Notes: generated by a model not told the origin, from the letters alone. A stretch of DNA of 64,000 nucleotides from Candidatus Sphingobacterium stercorigallinarum (GCA_019115805.1 DXCW01000111.1:35966-99965), one strand, 5' to 3'. Positions 53,145-62,663 are shown, numbered from the stretch's first letter. A program made the numbers and translations.

Positions 53145-53921
53145 TTATACAATAAAGTTATAATCGTAAAAAGGTTTGACCCTTTTATCATCTGTATCAA
53201 AAATTTCCGAGAACGTTCCTACTCGCTCAAATTTACCATCCAACAGCATGGCGATGCGATCGCCCACCATCTTTGCGCAAGCTAAATCATGCGTAATAAT
53301 GATCGATGAGGTCTGGTAACGTTCTTGCACCTCGTTGATCAATGTGTTGATATCCAAACAGGTAATCGGATCAAGTCCTGCAGTGGGCTCATCATACATC
53401 ATGATATCCGGCCGCAAAATCAATGTTCTGGCGATGCCTATGCGCTTACGCTGTCCGCCGGATAATTCCGCTGGCATTTGATTGATGGCGTTCAATAACC
53501 CCACACCATCCAGCACATCTTCAACTTCATGATCAATCTCCGCTCGGGTGAGGTTTCGCTTATTTCTAACAAGTGGAAATTCAAGATTTTCTCGCACCGT
53601 CATACTATCGTACAACGCACTGTTTTGGAATGAAAACCCGATTTTTAAACGCAATTCACGCAGCCCTCTTTCATCCAAATCAGTGACCGTATCGCTTAGG
53701 ACTCGAATTTGACCCGAATCTGGTCTCAATAGCCCCGAAATCAGTTTAATCAAAACTGATTTCCCGGTGCCTGAGCGACCCAAAACAACGAGGTTCTCTC
53801 CATTAAAAAGAGCAAGGTTCACGTTTCTCAGCACGTGAAGATCTCCAAAGGACTTGCTGACATTCTCAACCTGAACAACAACGTCGTTATAATCAATGAT
53901 AACTGGCTTTTTTTGTTCCAT
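53145..53921 (-). CDS. mlaF: MlaF-like ABC ATPase
   Basis: 258-aa ATPase with Walker A VLGRSGTGKSVLIK, Q loop FSFQNSALYDSMTVRENLEFPL, signature LSGGQRKRIGIARTL, Walker B MMYDEPTAGLDP and H loop ITHDL. MlaF drives the lipid transporter. It lies 3 nt after mlaE and 8 nt before mlaD. Confidence 0.95.
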   Translation of the reverse strand: MEQKKPVIIDYNDVVVQVENVSKSFGDLHVLRNVNLALFNGENLVVLGRSGTGKSVLIKLISGLLRPDSGQIRVLSDTVTDLDERGLRELRLKIGFSFQNSALYDSMTVRENLEFPLVRNKRNLTRAEIDHEVEDVLDGVGLLNAINQMPAELSGGQRKRIGIARTLILRPDIMMYDEPTAGLDPITCLDINTLINEVQERYQTSSIIITHDLACAKMVGDRIAMLLDGKFERVGTFSEIFDTDDKRVKPFYDYNFIV

Positions 53922-53924
53922 TCC

Positions 53925-54683
53925 CTATCCCATTAATGCCAAAACTTGGACGATCAGTAATTCTTCGATAAACACAATAAACATCGACGCCACCACAGCA
54001 CTATTTGCTGCCTTTCCGACACCTTCTGTACCTTTCGAAGAGTAGTAGCCCACATAGGTACTCACAAAGCCAATAGTAAAGCCAAAAACAATGGCACGAA
54101 ACACCATTGCAAAGATATCTTTAGGTGCGATCGCTTCAAAAACTTGTGTAATATAACTCAGGATACTCAATTGATCTTTTGCAATGATGCTCAAATATCC
54201 TCCCGCCAATCCAATCCCCGCCACATAAAAGCAAAGTACTGGGATCATAATGGTGGTAGCAATGATCCGACTAACGATTAAAAACTTAAATGGATTGGTA
54301 CCGGACACCTCCATTGCGTCAATTTGTTCCGTCACATTCATCGAGCTCAATTCCGCACCAATTTGCGAACCGACTTTGCCCGAGGCGATCAAAGCAGTCA
54401 CTAACGGCGCCAATGCCCGCACAATGGCAATGGAAATCAAAGCGGGCAACCAAGAGGACGCCCCAAATTCTTCTAAGGATGGTCTAGATTGTTTCGTAAA
54501 AACGTAGCCTACAATAAAGCCCGTCAAACTGATCAATGGAAAGGATTTCCAACCGACTTCATAACATTGCCGAATAATCTCCTTGAATTCAAAGGGAGGA
54601 CTGACTAATTCGCGAAAGAATCTCATTAAGAAACGATGGAGCTTCGCGAATTCCAACAATAAGGACTCTATTTTCCCTGCCAT
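53925..54683 (-). CDS. mlaE: MlaE-like permease
   Basis: 252-aa membrane protein with the MlaE family domain (SLTGFIVGYVFTKQSRPSLEEFGA, ALAPLVTALIASGKVGSQIGAELSSMNVTEQIDAMEVSGTNPFKFLIVSRI), about five membrane segments. First gene of mlaE-mlaF-mlaD. A -33/-7 promoter at 54839-54868 gives a leader of about 150 nt. Confidence 0.95.
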   Translation of the reverse strand: MAGKIESLLLEFAKLHRFLMRFFRELVSPPFEFKEIIRQCYEVGWKSFPLISLTGFIVGYVFTKQSRPSLEEFGASSWLPALISIAIVRALAPLVTALIASGKVGSQIGAELSSMNVTEQIDAMEVSGTNPFKFLIVSRIIATTIMIPVLCFYVAGIGLAGGYLSIIAKDQLSILSYITQVFEAIAPKDIFAMVFRAIVFGFTIGFVSTYVGYYSSKGTEGVGKAANSAVVASMFIVFIEELLIVQVLALMG

Positions 54684-55030
54684 TAATTGTTTTTAATTAG
54701 TGAACCCTGCGATCATCAGAAACGCATCTGGATTCCGAGTTTTTACGTCGAATTGGTTTACTCCACTAAAAGTTCCTCTCGCTCCACTCGTTTTTATGAT
54801 GTACTGTTATAATGTTTATCGTCATAAACCGACACCGGCAAATATACCACTTTTTCTTTTTTCACAAAGCAACAGGCGGTAAACCAGTAGCCATCTCACT
54901 ACATCGTCTTTGGGAAAGCGGTTGAAAAACCCATCGTTAAAAAGCGTTAAACTGCCTTTGATCTTAAACCATTGGCACGTACATGGCGTCATACTACCAA
55001 ACAGATTCGTAAACTTAAATTGACAATCAC
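54684..55030. other. intergenic region between mlaE and the DUF6600-like gene
   Basis: 347 bp without a gene. The left half is the probable mlaE leader; the promoter is at 54839-54868. The right half (54870-55030) should hold the promoter for the divergent gene but no clear -7 element was found. Confidence 0.5.
54839..54868 (-). promoter_or_regulatory. promoter of mlaEFD with -33 and -7 elements
   Basis: On the minus strand TTTG (54868-54865) and TATATTTG (54846-54839) are separated by 18 bp, close to the Bacteroidota consensus spacing of 19-21. Confidence 0.6.
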
Positions 55031-56323
55031 ATGAAAAATTTGAGGACCCCCACTATATTGGTAGCTGTACTATTTTTTATGGTGCAGTTCCTTCCCTACT
55101 CTCGGGCAACTGCCCAAGGTAGTGCGCACATGTCATTCGATGTATTTTACAACGAACTTGACCCCTATGGTGATTGGACGCAAGACCCAGAATATGGAGA
55201 CGTCTGGTACCCAGCAGTAGAGCAGAACTTTCGCCCTTATGGCACCAATGGATATTGGACCATGACTGAGTATGGAAATACTTGGGTGTCTAATTACGAT
55301 TGGGGATGGGCACCATTCCATTATGGGCGTTGGGTACACAGAGGTCACCGAGGATGGGCCTGGGTACCTGGATACGAATGGGGACCAGCCTGGGTTAACT
55401 GGAGAAGCGGTGGCGGTTATTACGGGTGGGCGCCGATGAGCCCGGGTGTGAATGTGCAGGTTAATTTGGGAATCCCGCTGGATTTTTGGGTATTCATTCC
55501 CACCGGTCGCATTTATGATCGCCATATCCCGAGATATTGGTCTCGTGGACGGAATTATTACAACCGTACCACCATCATTAACAACACCTATATCGTGAAT
55601 AACAATCGATATTATGGCGGGCCGGCCAGGCGAGATATCGAACGCCATATTGGACGACGTGTTCCCGTGCGCAACGTGCATTTCGCTGATCGTCGTGGAG
55701 CAAGCAGGGTAAACGACCGCTCCGTATCGATTTTTCGTCCCGACCGCTCTAGTAGACAATCGGCTGTCAATCGCAATTCGCGGACAAATCGGTCTACTAC
55801 ATCGAGAGACCGGGTTTCCGCCAATCGATCGCAAGGGAATAACTCCTCGAGAATAACCCGAGATGCAAACGGACGTCGAGTGATGCACATCGGCAACGAT
55901 AAGAATACACGGGGGACAGTCAACCGTACAACGAATAGTCAAAATACGGTACAGCGCACAAGAAATTCGAATCCATCCAGTGTCACACGAAACCGGACAA
56001 CCCCCCGCCGCAACACACCTAATCGCGTGGAACGGTCTACTTCGTCGCGAAACACGACGGTCAATCGGAATACCCCCAGTCGTCGTGCCCCGGAGAGCCG
56101 AACACAACGACAACGTGTAGAACGATCTACCCCCCAACGCTCGACCACGTCACAGCGTCCCAGCGTACAGCGGAAACAGAATCAAACGCAAAGCCGTGTA
56201 AAACGCACGCAGAATACGCGAAACCGGTCTAGTGTTCAACGGACCTCCAATACCTCCAGAGCAAAGGTTTCTAATCAGAGAGCCAGTTCGCAACGTTCTA
56301 GCGGTAGAACAACCCGTCGTTAA
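55031..56323 (+). CDS. secreted DUF6600-like protein with Trp/Tyr/Gly-rich head and Arg-rich tail
   Basis: 430 aa. A signal peptide (1-29) is followed by an aromatic region (35-160) with repeats such as PYGDWTQDPEYG, YGNTWVSNYDWGWAPFHYGRW and RGWAWVPGYEWGPAWVNWR, the pattern of DUF6600 proteins. Residues about 215-430 are low-complexity, rich in Arg, Ser, Thr, Asn and Gln with almost no acidic residues. It is therefore secreted or cell-envelope bound and strongly basic in its second half. Function unknown; binding of nucleic acid or anionic polysaccharide is possible. Confidence 0.82.
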   Translation: MKNLRTPTILVAVLFFMVQFLPYSRATAQGSAHMSFDVFYNELDPYGDWTQDPEYGDVWYPAVEQNFRPYGTNGYWTMTEYGNTWVSNYDWGWAPFHYGRWVHRGHRGWAWVPGYEWGPAWVNWRSGGGYYGWAPMSPGVNVQVNLGIPLDFWVFIPTGRIYDRHIPRYWSRGRNYYNRTTIINNTYIVNNNRYYGGPARRDIERHIGRRVPVRNVHFADRRGASRVNDRSVSIFRPDRSSRQSAVNRNSRTNRSTTSRDRVSANRSQGNNSSRITRDANGRRVMHIGNDKNTRGTVNRTTNSQNTVQRTRNSNPSSVTRNRTTPRRNTPNRVERSTSSRNTTVNRNTPSRRAPESRTQRQRVERSTPQRSTTSQRPSVQRKQNQTQSRVKRTQNTRNRSSVQRTSNTSRAKVSNQRASSQRSSGRTTRR

Positions 56324-56356
56324 CGAGGCGTAGAAACCCAAAGACAAACAGAAAAA

Positions 56357-56404
56357 TAAAAGGGCCTGCTCACATTTAAACAAATGCGCGCAGGCCCCTT
56401 TTTT
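56357..56404. terminator. bidirectional terminator between the DUF6600-like gene and serS
   Basis: GGGCCTGC / GCAGGCCC stem with a 20-nt loop that itself can pair (CATTT/AAATG), T-run on the plus strand and an A-run on the other side that gives T on the minus strand. Confidence 0.8.
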
Positions 56405-56424
56405 GATCAGGCAAGTAGCAATGC

Positions 56425-57696
56425 CTAGTCGATGTACTCAAACCCCACATAGGGTACTAAACAGTCCGGAATCCGAATGCCCTTTTCCGTTTGATTATTC
56501 TCCAACAAGGTGGCTACGATTCTAGGAAGTGCTAAAGCCGATCCGTTTAGGGTATGTGCCAGTTGTGTTTTTCCATCTTCCCCCTTGAAACGAACCTTCA
56601 AACGATTGGCCTGATAGTTTTCGAAATTGGAAACCGACGAGACCTCTAACCAGCGTTTCTGTGCAGCACTATAGGTCTCCATATCGTAGGTCATTGCTGA
56701 GGTGAAGCTCATATCTCCCCCGCACAGACGCAATACCCGGAAAGGCAATTCCAACTGCTGTAAAAGTGATTGAACATAACGACTCATATCCTCCAAGGTT
56801 TTGTACGAATGATCCGGATGTACGATTTGAACCAATTCGACTTTATCGAATTGGTGTAGACGGTTGAGGCCGCGCACGTGCGCACCATATGAACCGGCTT
56901 CACGACGAAAACAAGGTGTATACCCACAATGCTTAATGGGGAAGCGTTCAGCTGCCACAATCACATCGCGATACATATTGGTAATGGGGACCTCCGCTGT
57001 GGGAATAAGATATAAGTCATCGTTCCCCACATGATACATCTGTCCTTCTTTATCCGGGAGTTGCCCCGTCGCGTACGCAGACATTTCATTCACCACTACA
57101 GGAACCTGCACTTCGGCATAGCCTTCGTTGACCGCTTGATCCAAAAAGAAATTTATCAGTCCTCTTTGCAAGCGGGCGCCTTTTCCTTTATAAATCGGAA
57201 ACCCACTTCCGGTAACCTTTGTACCCAGCTCCAGGTCAATAATATCATATTTAGCGGCCAACTCCCAATGTGGCAATGCATCATCAGGCAACGAGGGAAC
57301 TACACCGGATTCTAAAACGACCTCATTATCCTCGGGACTGCTTCCTTCTGGGACCTCTGCAGCAGGTAGATTCGGCAGCTGTAACAGTTTCTCGTTTAAT
57401 TCTTGCTCGATTTTTTCCAGTTCATCGCCCAAAGCGCGTAATTGTTCTTTGTATGTTGCAGATTGGGATTTAATCTGCTCAGCTTCCTCCTTGTTGCCTT
57501 GACGCATCAGCTCTCCAATCTTTTTTGCCGAAGAATTTGCCTCTGCTGCAATAGAGTCGGATTGATTCTGAACTTTACGCCTCGTCTCATCAAGCGCAAT
57601 AATGTGATCAATTAATTCCACGTGGTGGAACTTCTTCACGGCCAGCCGCTCCACGACATGATTTCGATTATCCCGAATGTAATTTAACTGCAACAT
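56425..57696 (-). CDS. serS: seryl-tRNA synthetase
   Basis: 423 aa. The N-terminal coiled coil (about 25-110) that binds the tRNA-Ser variable arm is followed by the class II core with motif 2 CFRREAGSYG and motif 3 LNGSALALPRIVATLLENNQ. IPTAEVP and GMYHVG-like residues are part of the serine site. A -7 element lies at 57724-57731. The gene ends 20 nt before the bidirectional terminator. Confidence 0.97.
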   Translation of the reverse strand: MLQLNYIRDNRNHVVERLAVKKFHHVELIDHIIALDETRRKVQNQSDSIAAEANSSAKKIGELMRQGNKEEAEQIKSQSATYKEQLRALGDELEKIEQELNEKLLQLPNLPAAEVPEGSSPEDNEVVLESGVVPSLPDDALPHWELAAKYDIIDLELGTKVTGSGFPIYKGKGARLQRGLINFFLDQAVNEGYAEVQVPVVVNEMSAYATGQLPDKEGQMYHVGNDDLYLIPTAEVPITNMYRDVIVAAERFPIKHCGYTPCFRREAGSYGAHVRGLNRLHQFDKVELVQIVHPDHSYKTLEDMSRYVQSLLQQLELPFRVLRLCGGDMSFTSAMTYDMETYSAAQKRWLEVSSVSNFENYQANRLKVRFKGEDGKTQLAHTLNGSALALPRIVATLLENNQTEKGIRIPDCLVPYVGFEYID

Positions 57697-57723
57697 ATGA
57701 ATACTTTTATTTTAAAGTGTGAG

Positions 57724-57731
57724 CAAATATA
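57724..57731 (-). promoter_or_regulatory. -7 promoter element of serS
   Basis: On the minus strand TATATTTG matches TAnnTTTG, 27 nt upstream of the serS ATG. Confidence 0.5.
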
Positions 57732-57808
57732 GCAAGACCACAGCAATTTCTGAACTCCATTTTCCGATCATGCATTTAACAACCGAGCTATTTTCGTATC
57801 ATTGCATT

Positions 57809-58351
57809 ATGCAAAGGCGGTTTGGGGTATATCTCTATCTTCTTCTATTGATCTCCGTATCAATTGACCTGTATGGATCCACACCGGGACTACAGGACTT
57901 TACGGTCAAAGAAAGCCTGTCCCAGAATGGAAAGCTTGCGGTAATAGCGCTGGATTCTCTAAACCAAACTGATCCGACGATCAATGGTGCACACACGTTC
58001 ACCATAAATGGTTTTCAACAAGAACTAAATTTTCGTGATGGTGTCGCAATTACTACTCATCCGGTCACCGCTTCAACTTTTGCCTTTCTTAAACACCATT
58101 CCGCAGTGGATCAAACAGATCGAATTTTCTTTCTTCGAGCAACAGACGCCGGATTAAAAATATACCGCATCAATAGTTTACTTTTAATTCTTATACCTAT
58201 AGTGGTATTATACATTGCCTATAAACTTAAACGCTTTATCATCACCTTAGTGATTGTTGCACTGGTCTACTATTATATGAACCAGTCAAAAGGATTGTCG
58301 CTTTCTCAGTTATTTGGGAACGTCATCGATAGCATTAAAGACCTATTTTAA
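57809..58351 (+). CDS. unknown membrane protein with extracytoplasmic domain, 180 aa
   Basis: Not recognised. ATG 57809 gives a signal-like hydrophobic start (MQRRFGVYLYLLLLISVSIDLYG); the longer frame from 57719 has no such support. An extracytoplasmic domain of about 95 residues rich in Thr and Asn (residues 24-118) is followed by one or two membrane segments (about 123-160) with the short cytoplasmic-looking tail SKGLSLSQLFGNVIDSIKDLF. Divergent from serS and convergent with tamL; the stop shares a TTAA with the tamL stop. Function unknown. Confidence 0.7.
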   Translation: MQRRFGVYLYLLLLISVSIDLYGSTPGLQDFTVKESLSQNGKLAVIALDSLNQTDPTINGAHTFTINGFQQELNFRDGVAITTHPVTASTFAFLKHHSAVDQTDRIFFLRATDAGLKIYRINSLLLILIPIVVLYIAYKLKRFIITLVIVALVYYYMNQSKGLSLSQLFGNVIDSIKDLF

Positions 58352-60699
58352 AACGGCATCCCTACACCGAAATTATATTGGATAAAATTATACCGATCAG
58401 GATAATGACTTTGGTAATAATTTTCTTTGAATGCTTTAGACTTGAATAAGTGACGAACTACCCACTGCTCTTCACCACGGAATTGCGGGTCTTTAACTTT
58501 TAAACCGGCGTCTAAACGAATCACGAAATAGTCTAAGTCCACTCGCAATCCAAATCCCGTACCAATCGCCATATGCGTAAAAAGCTTGTTGATATCGAAT
58601 TCTCCGTTTGGATTCAACTCGTTTTTACGTAAACGCCATACGTTTCCAACGTCCAAAAAAGATGCTCCGTTCAATTTTGCGCCAAAAAAATTATTAAGCA
58701 AACGAAAACGATACTCCAAATTGGATTCGAATTTCACCTCCCCCAATTGATCTAAATTCCGAAGATTTACCCGGATATCGGAATCCAATACATCTCGATT
58801 ATATCCTCCCGGACCTAAGGTCCTGGCTTGCCATGCACGAATTCCATTCATTCCCCCCGCAAAAAAGCTTTTCTCAAAAATCAGCAATTGCGAGTTATTC
58901 CCATATGGCAATGCCAATCCAGAGTTCAACCGAAACACCAATTGGTTATCCCCACCCAAATATCGATACCAACGAAAGTCTATCTCACCTTTTATGTACT
59001 GCAAATAAGGTGCACCAAACAACAGTTTCCTACCGTCTTGATCGGTGCTGAAATCAAACACATTACTTAGCAATCCAAGCATATTTCCACTCATATCTAC
59101 TGCGCCCCGGAAATAGGTGAAATTCGATTTGGTTGATAATTTGGGAGCATTATACGTATACGCATACTGAGCGCCCAACCCAAAATACTGTCTATCGTTG
59201 CTTCGTACGTATAAATTATAACCACGATCAATCAAATTCTGCTTGAATTGCTCGTTAAGTCTTCCATCTCGGTACTCGATTACGATCGGTGTAAAGCGAT
59301 GTATTTTATTTGTCGCTTCATACCACATATAATTCAAACTGTTGATGAGGTAACGATTCGCATAGGTCTGATCTTGAAAAAACAACTGAAGGCTCGATGA
59401 AAAAGTGGTTCTGGGGAGACCATACCGTCCCACACTTCGTACGCCGAATGGCGTCAACAACCTAGGAAAGGATACATTCAACCCAATCTGGAAATCATTA
59501 TTAAATATTTTATCACGCAAACTGCCCGGAAGTCGAGAATCGAATAGCGTACCATAACGCGCTTTTATTTCAATGACTTCTGATCCGCCAAAAACATTTC
59601 GATGCGAAAATGTATTTCCGACGTTAAACCCACTCATCCCCGAACTAAAGGTAAATTCGCCTTCGATCTGATTGCTCATGGCCGCTCGAGGTACGAGCCG
59701 ATAATGTACATCCAGCTTATTGGTGTCTTTTTTTTGGTAATTTACTTTTACCGAACGGAAACCGTTCATTTCGTATAAACGGTCATAAGACAGCTCCTCA
59801 TTCCTGCTGTCAAACCGGTCACCAGATCTTAAAAAGGCATAACGAGCGATAGGACTTAAGTTAAACCTTGCTGTTTCGTCTAAATAATGGATGTTCGCAT
59901 TTGAATCAAAGTGTCTCGTGCCGCTGCTTTTCTTTAAAAAGTCCTCCGCGGCTTCAATCGTTAAGTAAACACTGTCAATGAAATAAACCGTATGCTTGTC
60001 TACACTATCGGGGTTAGAAACTTGAATCAACAAATCGGTTTGATCGGTTAGCCCAATGGTATCGAGTCCGACACGCATATACTGCCGCACATAATCAAAA
60101 TACCCGTTCCCCCTCATGCGTTGATATAACGCCTCACGTTCCGCATACAGGGCAGCCGATTCATAGGGTTCTCCGGTTTTTAAAAATGATTTTTCATGTA
60201 GCAAATCTTGGTAAAGACTATCTACAGTTGTATCCGCAACTTCTCTATTAATCTGTCGAATACGGTAAGGCTCGCCGATTTCTGCAAGAAAATCAATACG
60301 TGCTTTCTTCCTTCCCAATTCGATGACCGGCTCTACCGTCGCATTAAAATAGCCTTTGGTTTGCAAAAAGCGTTGAATTTGAACCGCGGAGAGCTCTACC
60401 ATCGCCGAGTCTAGGATACGTGGAGCTTCCCCCACATTCTTAATATTGTCGGACTTGTATTGACCGTTACGCGTGTTAAATAAGTTGTAAATGGACAAAT
60501 AAAGCGGTGAATTCGGACGAATTTCGTTTGCCACATACAGTTCCGCTGTTTCTTTAAGATCTGCGGGTATTCCACCCACATCCACATCGGTCACCAAATA
60601 TTGATCCTCTTGCAAGTATCTAGCCGAGCGACATGACGATGAAAATAGCGACAAAAATGTTATACTTGCAAGAAATAAAAAACTTTGTTTTAGAATCAT
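58348..60699 (-). CDS. TamL-type BamA/TamA family outer-membrane assembly lipoprotein
   Basis: 783 aa. An N-terminal lipoprotein signal (MILKQSFLFLASITFLSLFSSSC) precedes POTRA-like repeats (about 30-320) and a 16-strand barrel domain ending in Phe (FNFGVGMPF). GGMNGIRAWQARTLGPGGY is the VRGY/F-like L6 motif of Omp85 proteins. Bacteroidota have a lipidated TamA-like protein called TamL, working with TamB in outer-membrane assembly; no TamB gene is in the window. Divergent from the TrmH-family gene with only 7 bp between start codons. Confidence 0.88.
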   Translation of the reverse strand: MILKQSFLFLASITFLSLFSSSCRSARYLQEDQYLVTDVDVGGIPADLKETAELYVANEIRPNSPLYLSIYNLFNTRNGQYKSDNIKNVGEAPRILDSAMVELSAVQIQRFLQTKGYFNATVEPVIELGRKKARIDFLAEIGEPYRIRQINREVADTTVDSLYQDLLHEKSFLKTGEPYESAALYAEREALYQRMRGNGYFDYVRQYMRVGLDTIGLTDQTDLLIQVSNPDSVDKHTVYFIDSVYLTIEAAEDFLKKSSGTRHFDSNANIHYLDETARFNLSPIARYAFLRSGDRFDSRNEELSYDRLYEMNGFRSVKVNYQKKDTNKLDVHYRLVPRAAMSNQIEGEFTFSSGMSGFNVGNTFSHRNVFGGSEVIEIKARYGTLFDSRLPGSLRDKIFNNDFQIGLNVSFPRLLTPFGVRSVGRYGLPRTTFSSSLQLFFQDQTYANRYLINSLNYMWYEATNKIHRFTPIVIEYRDGRLNEQFKQNLIDRGYNLYVRSNDRQYFGLGAQYAYTYNAPKLSTKSNFTYFRGAVDMSGNMLGLLSNVFDFSTDQDGRKLLFGAPYLQYIKGEIDFRWYRYLGGDNQLVFRLNSGLALPYGNNSQLLIFEKSFFAGGMNGIRAWQARTLGPGGYNRDVLDSDIRVNLRNLDQLGEVKFESNLEYRFRLLNNFFGAKLNGASFLDVGNVWRLRKNELNPNGEFDINKLFTHMAIGTGFGLRVDLDYFVIRLDAGLKVKDPQFRGEEQWVVRHLFKSKAFKENYYQSHYPDRYNFIQYNFGVGMPF

Positions 60700-60706
60700 T
60701 TGTCCG

Positions 60707-61468
60707 ATGTTGTCAAAAGCTCAAATCAGTCTTGTTACCTCCCTGAGACATAAAAAGTTTCGCCAGCAACACAGATTGTTTGTAGTCGAAGGTCATAAAT
60801 CAGTTCAGGAATTCATGCATTCCAACTACCGAGTGACCACGCTATTTGCCGTAGACGAAGTTGCTGCAAAATTGGGCAAAATCCCCCAAAATATAAAACT
60901 TCAAATCCTCTCCTGGCAGGAGTTTAATAAAATAAGCAGCTTGAAGTCGCCGCAGGGTTCTTTAGCGCTGGTTGAGTTGCCTGAGCAGGGGGCTTTTTCG
61001 CCCGATCAGTTGACCGGACAGGTCACATTGATGCTCGACGATATCCAGGATCCAGGAAATCTGGGCACCATCATTCGGACAGCAGAGTGGTTCGGGATTG
61101 AACAAATCATTTGCTCCCTAGATACAGTTGACGCGTACAATCCCAAAGTGGTACAAGCGACGATGGGTTCCTTGGCCCGTGTAAAATTAGGGTACATCGA
61201 CCTGGAAGAGTGGATCCCCCAAATTCACATTCCCGTATACGGCGCTGTCCTTAACGGGCAATCGATTTATGAAATACATTTTCCATCCGAAGCGATAATT
61301 TTAATGGGAAATGAAGGGAACGGCATTTGCCAATCGCTAGTGAAGCTGTTACAACACAAGATAACAATTCCTAAAATTGGACAAGCTGAATCATTAAATG
61401 TGGCCATTGCGACGACTATTTTTTGTTCAGAAGTAACCCGACAACGGCTAACACGGACGAATGGATAA
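60707..61468 (+). CDS. TrmH/SpoU-family RNA 2'-O-methyltransferase
   Basis: 253-aa SPOUT methylase. The N-terminal segment ISLVTSLRHKKFRQQHRLFVVEGHKSVQEF is the substrate-binding SpoU_sub_bind part; LDDIQDPGNLGTIIRTAEWFG, ATMGSLARVKL, IILMGNEGNGI and ITIPKIGQAESLNVAIATTIFC are the three SpoU motifs. It probably methylates a ribose of 23S rRNA or tRNA. It overlaps the MFS gene by 8 nt and is divergent from tamL, a pairing often seen in this phylum. Confidence 0.93.
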   Translation: MLSKAQISLVTSLRHKKFRQQHRLFVVEGHKSVQEFMHSNYRVTTLFAVDEVAAKLGKIPQNIKLQILSWQEFNKISSLKSPQGSLALVELPEQGAFSPDQLTGQVTLMLDDIQDPGNLGTIIRTAEWFGIEQIICSLDTVDAYNPKVVQATMGSLARVKLGYIDLEEWIPQIHIPVYGAVLNGQSIYEIHFPSEAIILMGNEGNGICQSLVKLLQHKITIPKIGQAESLNVAIATTIFCSEVTRQRLTRTNG

Positions 61469-62642
61469 ATCGAAAAAAAACACCGCTCGATTATACACCT
61501 TCCAATTCGGCCTGTTATGCCTCAGTTCACTACTGTTTTCGGCCAGCTTTAACATGATAATCCCTGAGTTACCCAATTATCTCGCATCACTAGGTGGAGG
61601 TCAGCACAAAGGATTGATCATTGCTTTATTTACGTTGACCGCAGGGATTTCAAGACCGTTCAGCGGCAAACTTACCGATCAATGGGGGCGTGTTCCAGTA
61701 ATGGCTATTGGTTCTATTGTCTGTGTGGTTTGCGGTTTTTTATACCCGATATTATCTTCAGTAAGTGGGTTCTTTTTATTGCGTCTGATTCACGGATTTT
61801 CAACTGGGTTTAAGCCCACTGCCACCTCTGCCTATGTCGCGGACATCATCCCTCAACACCGCTGGGGAGAGGCTTTAGGTATGCACGGATTGTGCTTTAG
61901 TATTGGCGGCGCTATCGGACCAGCAATAGGGAGTTACATTGCATTGGTGTCCGACCTAAACACCATGTTTTATAGTTCCTCAGCTTTTGCGTTTGTTTCC
62001 ATTATCATCGTGCTAAACATGAAGGAAACACTTTCAAGTAAACGCCCGTTTTCTACAAAGATGTTACGCATTTCTCGTCGGGAAATTATCGAACCGAGGG
62101 TGATACCTGCTGCTATTGTCACCCTATTATCTTACACCGCTTTCGGTGCCATATTAACATTGATTCCAGACTGGAGCGAACACCTAGGTATTCAGAATAA
62201 GGGTTTATTCTTTTCTGCCTATACGCTCGCCTCGATTGCCGTACGCTTGGTTTCGGGAAAGGTGGCTGATCGCTATGGTCGGATACGGGTTATGATCGTC
62301 GGGCTGGTTATTATCATCATATCGATGATTTATATCGGCTTTGGTGACAATATACTCAGCTTAGTCATTGGTGCCTGTATTTATGGCATCGGAACAGGCA
62401 TATTTTCTCCAGCCGTCAATGCCTGGACTATCGATTTATCTTTACCGCAATATCGAGGCAAAGCCATTGCTACAATGTATATTGCTCTGGAAGCTGGTAT
62501 CGGGGGTGGGGCATTATTTGCAGGCTATATCTACCACGACAACATTTTTAGAATACCCTATATTTTCTTTGGCATTGCATTAATCATTTTAATATCTTTT
62601 CTTTATATTATATATTGGGATAACCAAAAACAGAAAAGGTAA
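61461..62642 (+). CDS. MFS transporter, drug-efflux-like
   Basis: 393 aa with about 12 hydrophobic segments. The loop 2-3 motif GKLTDQWGRVPVM and its C-terminal copy GKVADRYGRIRVMI are MFS signature motifs, and HGFSTGFKPTATSAYVADIIP is typical for multidrug-type members. The charged residues in the segments are few. Substrate unknown. Overlaps the preceding RNA methylase by 8 nt. Confidence 0.88.
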   Translation: MDKSKKNTARLYTFQFGLLCLSSLLFSASFNMIIPELPNYLASLGGGQHKGLIIALFTLTAGISRPFSGKLTDQWGRVPVMAIGSIVCVVCGFLYPILSSVSGFFLLRLIHGFSTGFKPTATSAYVADIIPQHRWGEALGMHGLCFSIGGAIGPAIGSYIALVSDLNTMFYSSSAFAFVSIIIVLNMKETLSSKRPFSTKMLRISRREIIEPRVIPAAIVTLLSYTAFGAILTLIPDWSEHLGIQNKGLFFSAYTLASIAVRLVSGKVADRYGRIRVMIVGLVIIIISMIYIGFGDNILSLVIGACIYGIGTGIFSPAVNAWTIDLSLPQYRGKAIATMYIALEAGIGGGALFAGYIYHDNIFRIPYIFFGIALIILISFLYIIYWDNQKQKR

Positions 62643-62663
62643 ACTACAGGTTAAGCGGAAATT

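Noticed and set aside
55133..56137. 334-codon open frame on the minus strand opposite the DUF6600-like gene
   Set aside because: It is the shadow of an Arg/Ser/Thr-rich coding region. The plus-strand protein has a signal peptide and a recognisable domain; the antisense translation has no domain and an erratic composition.
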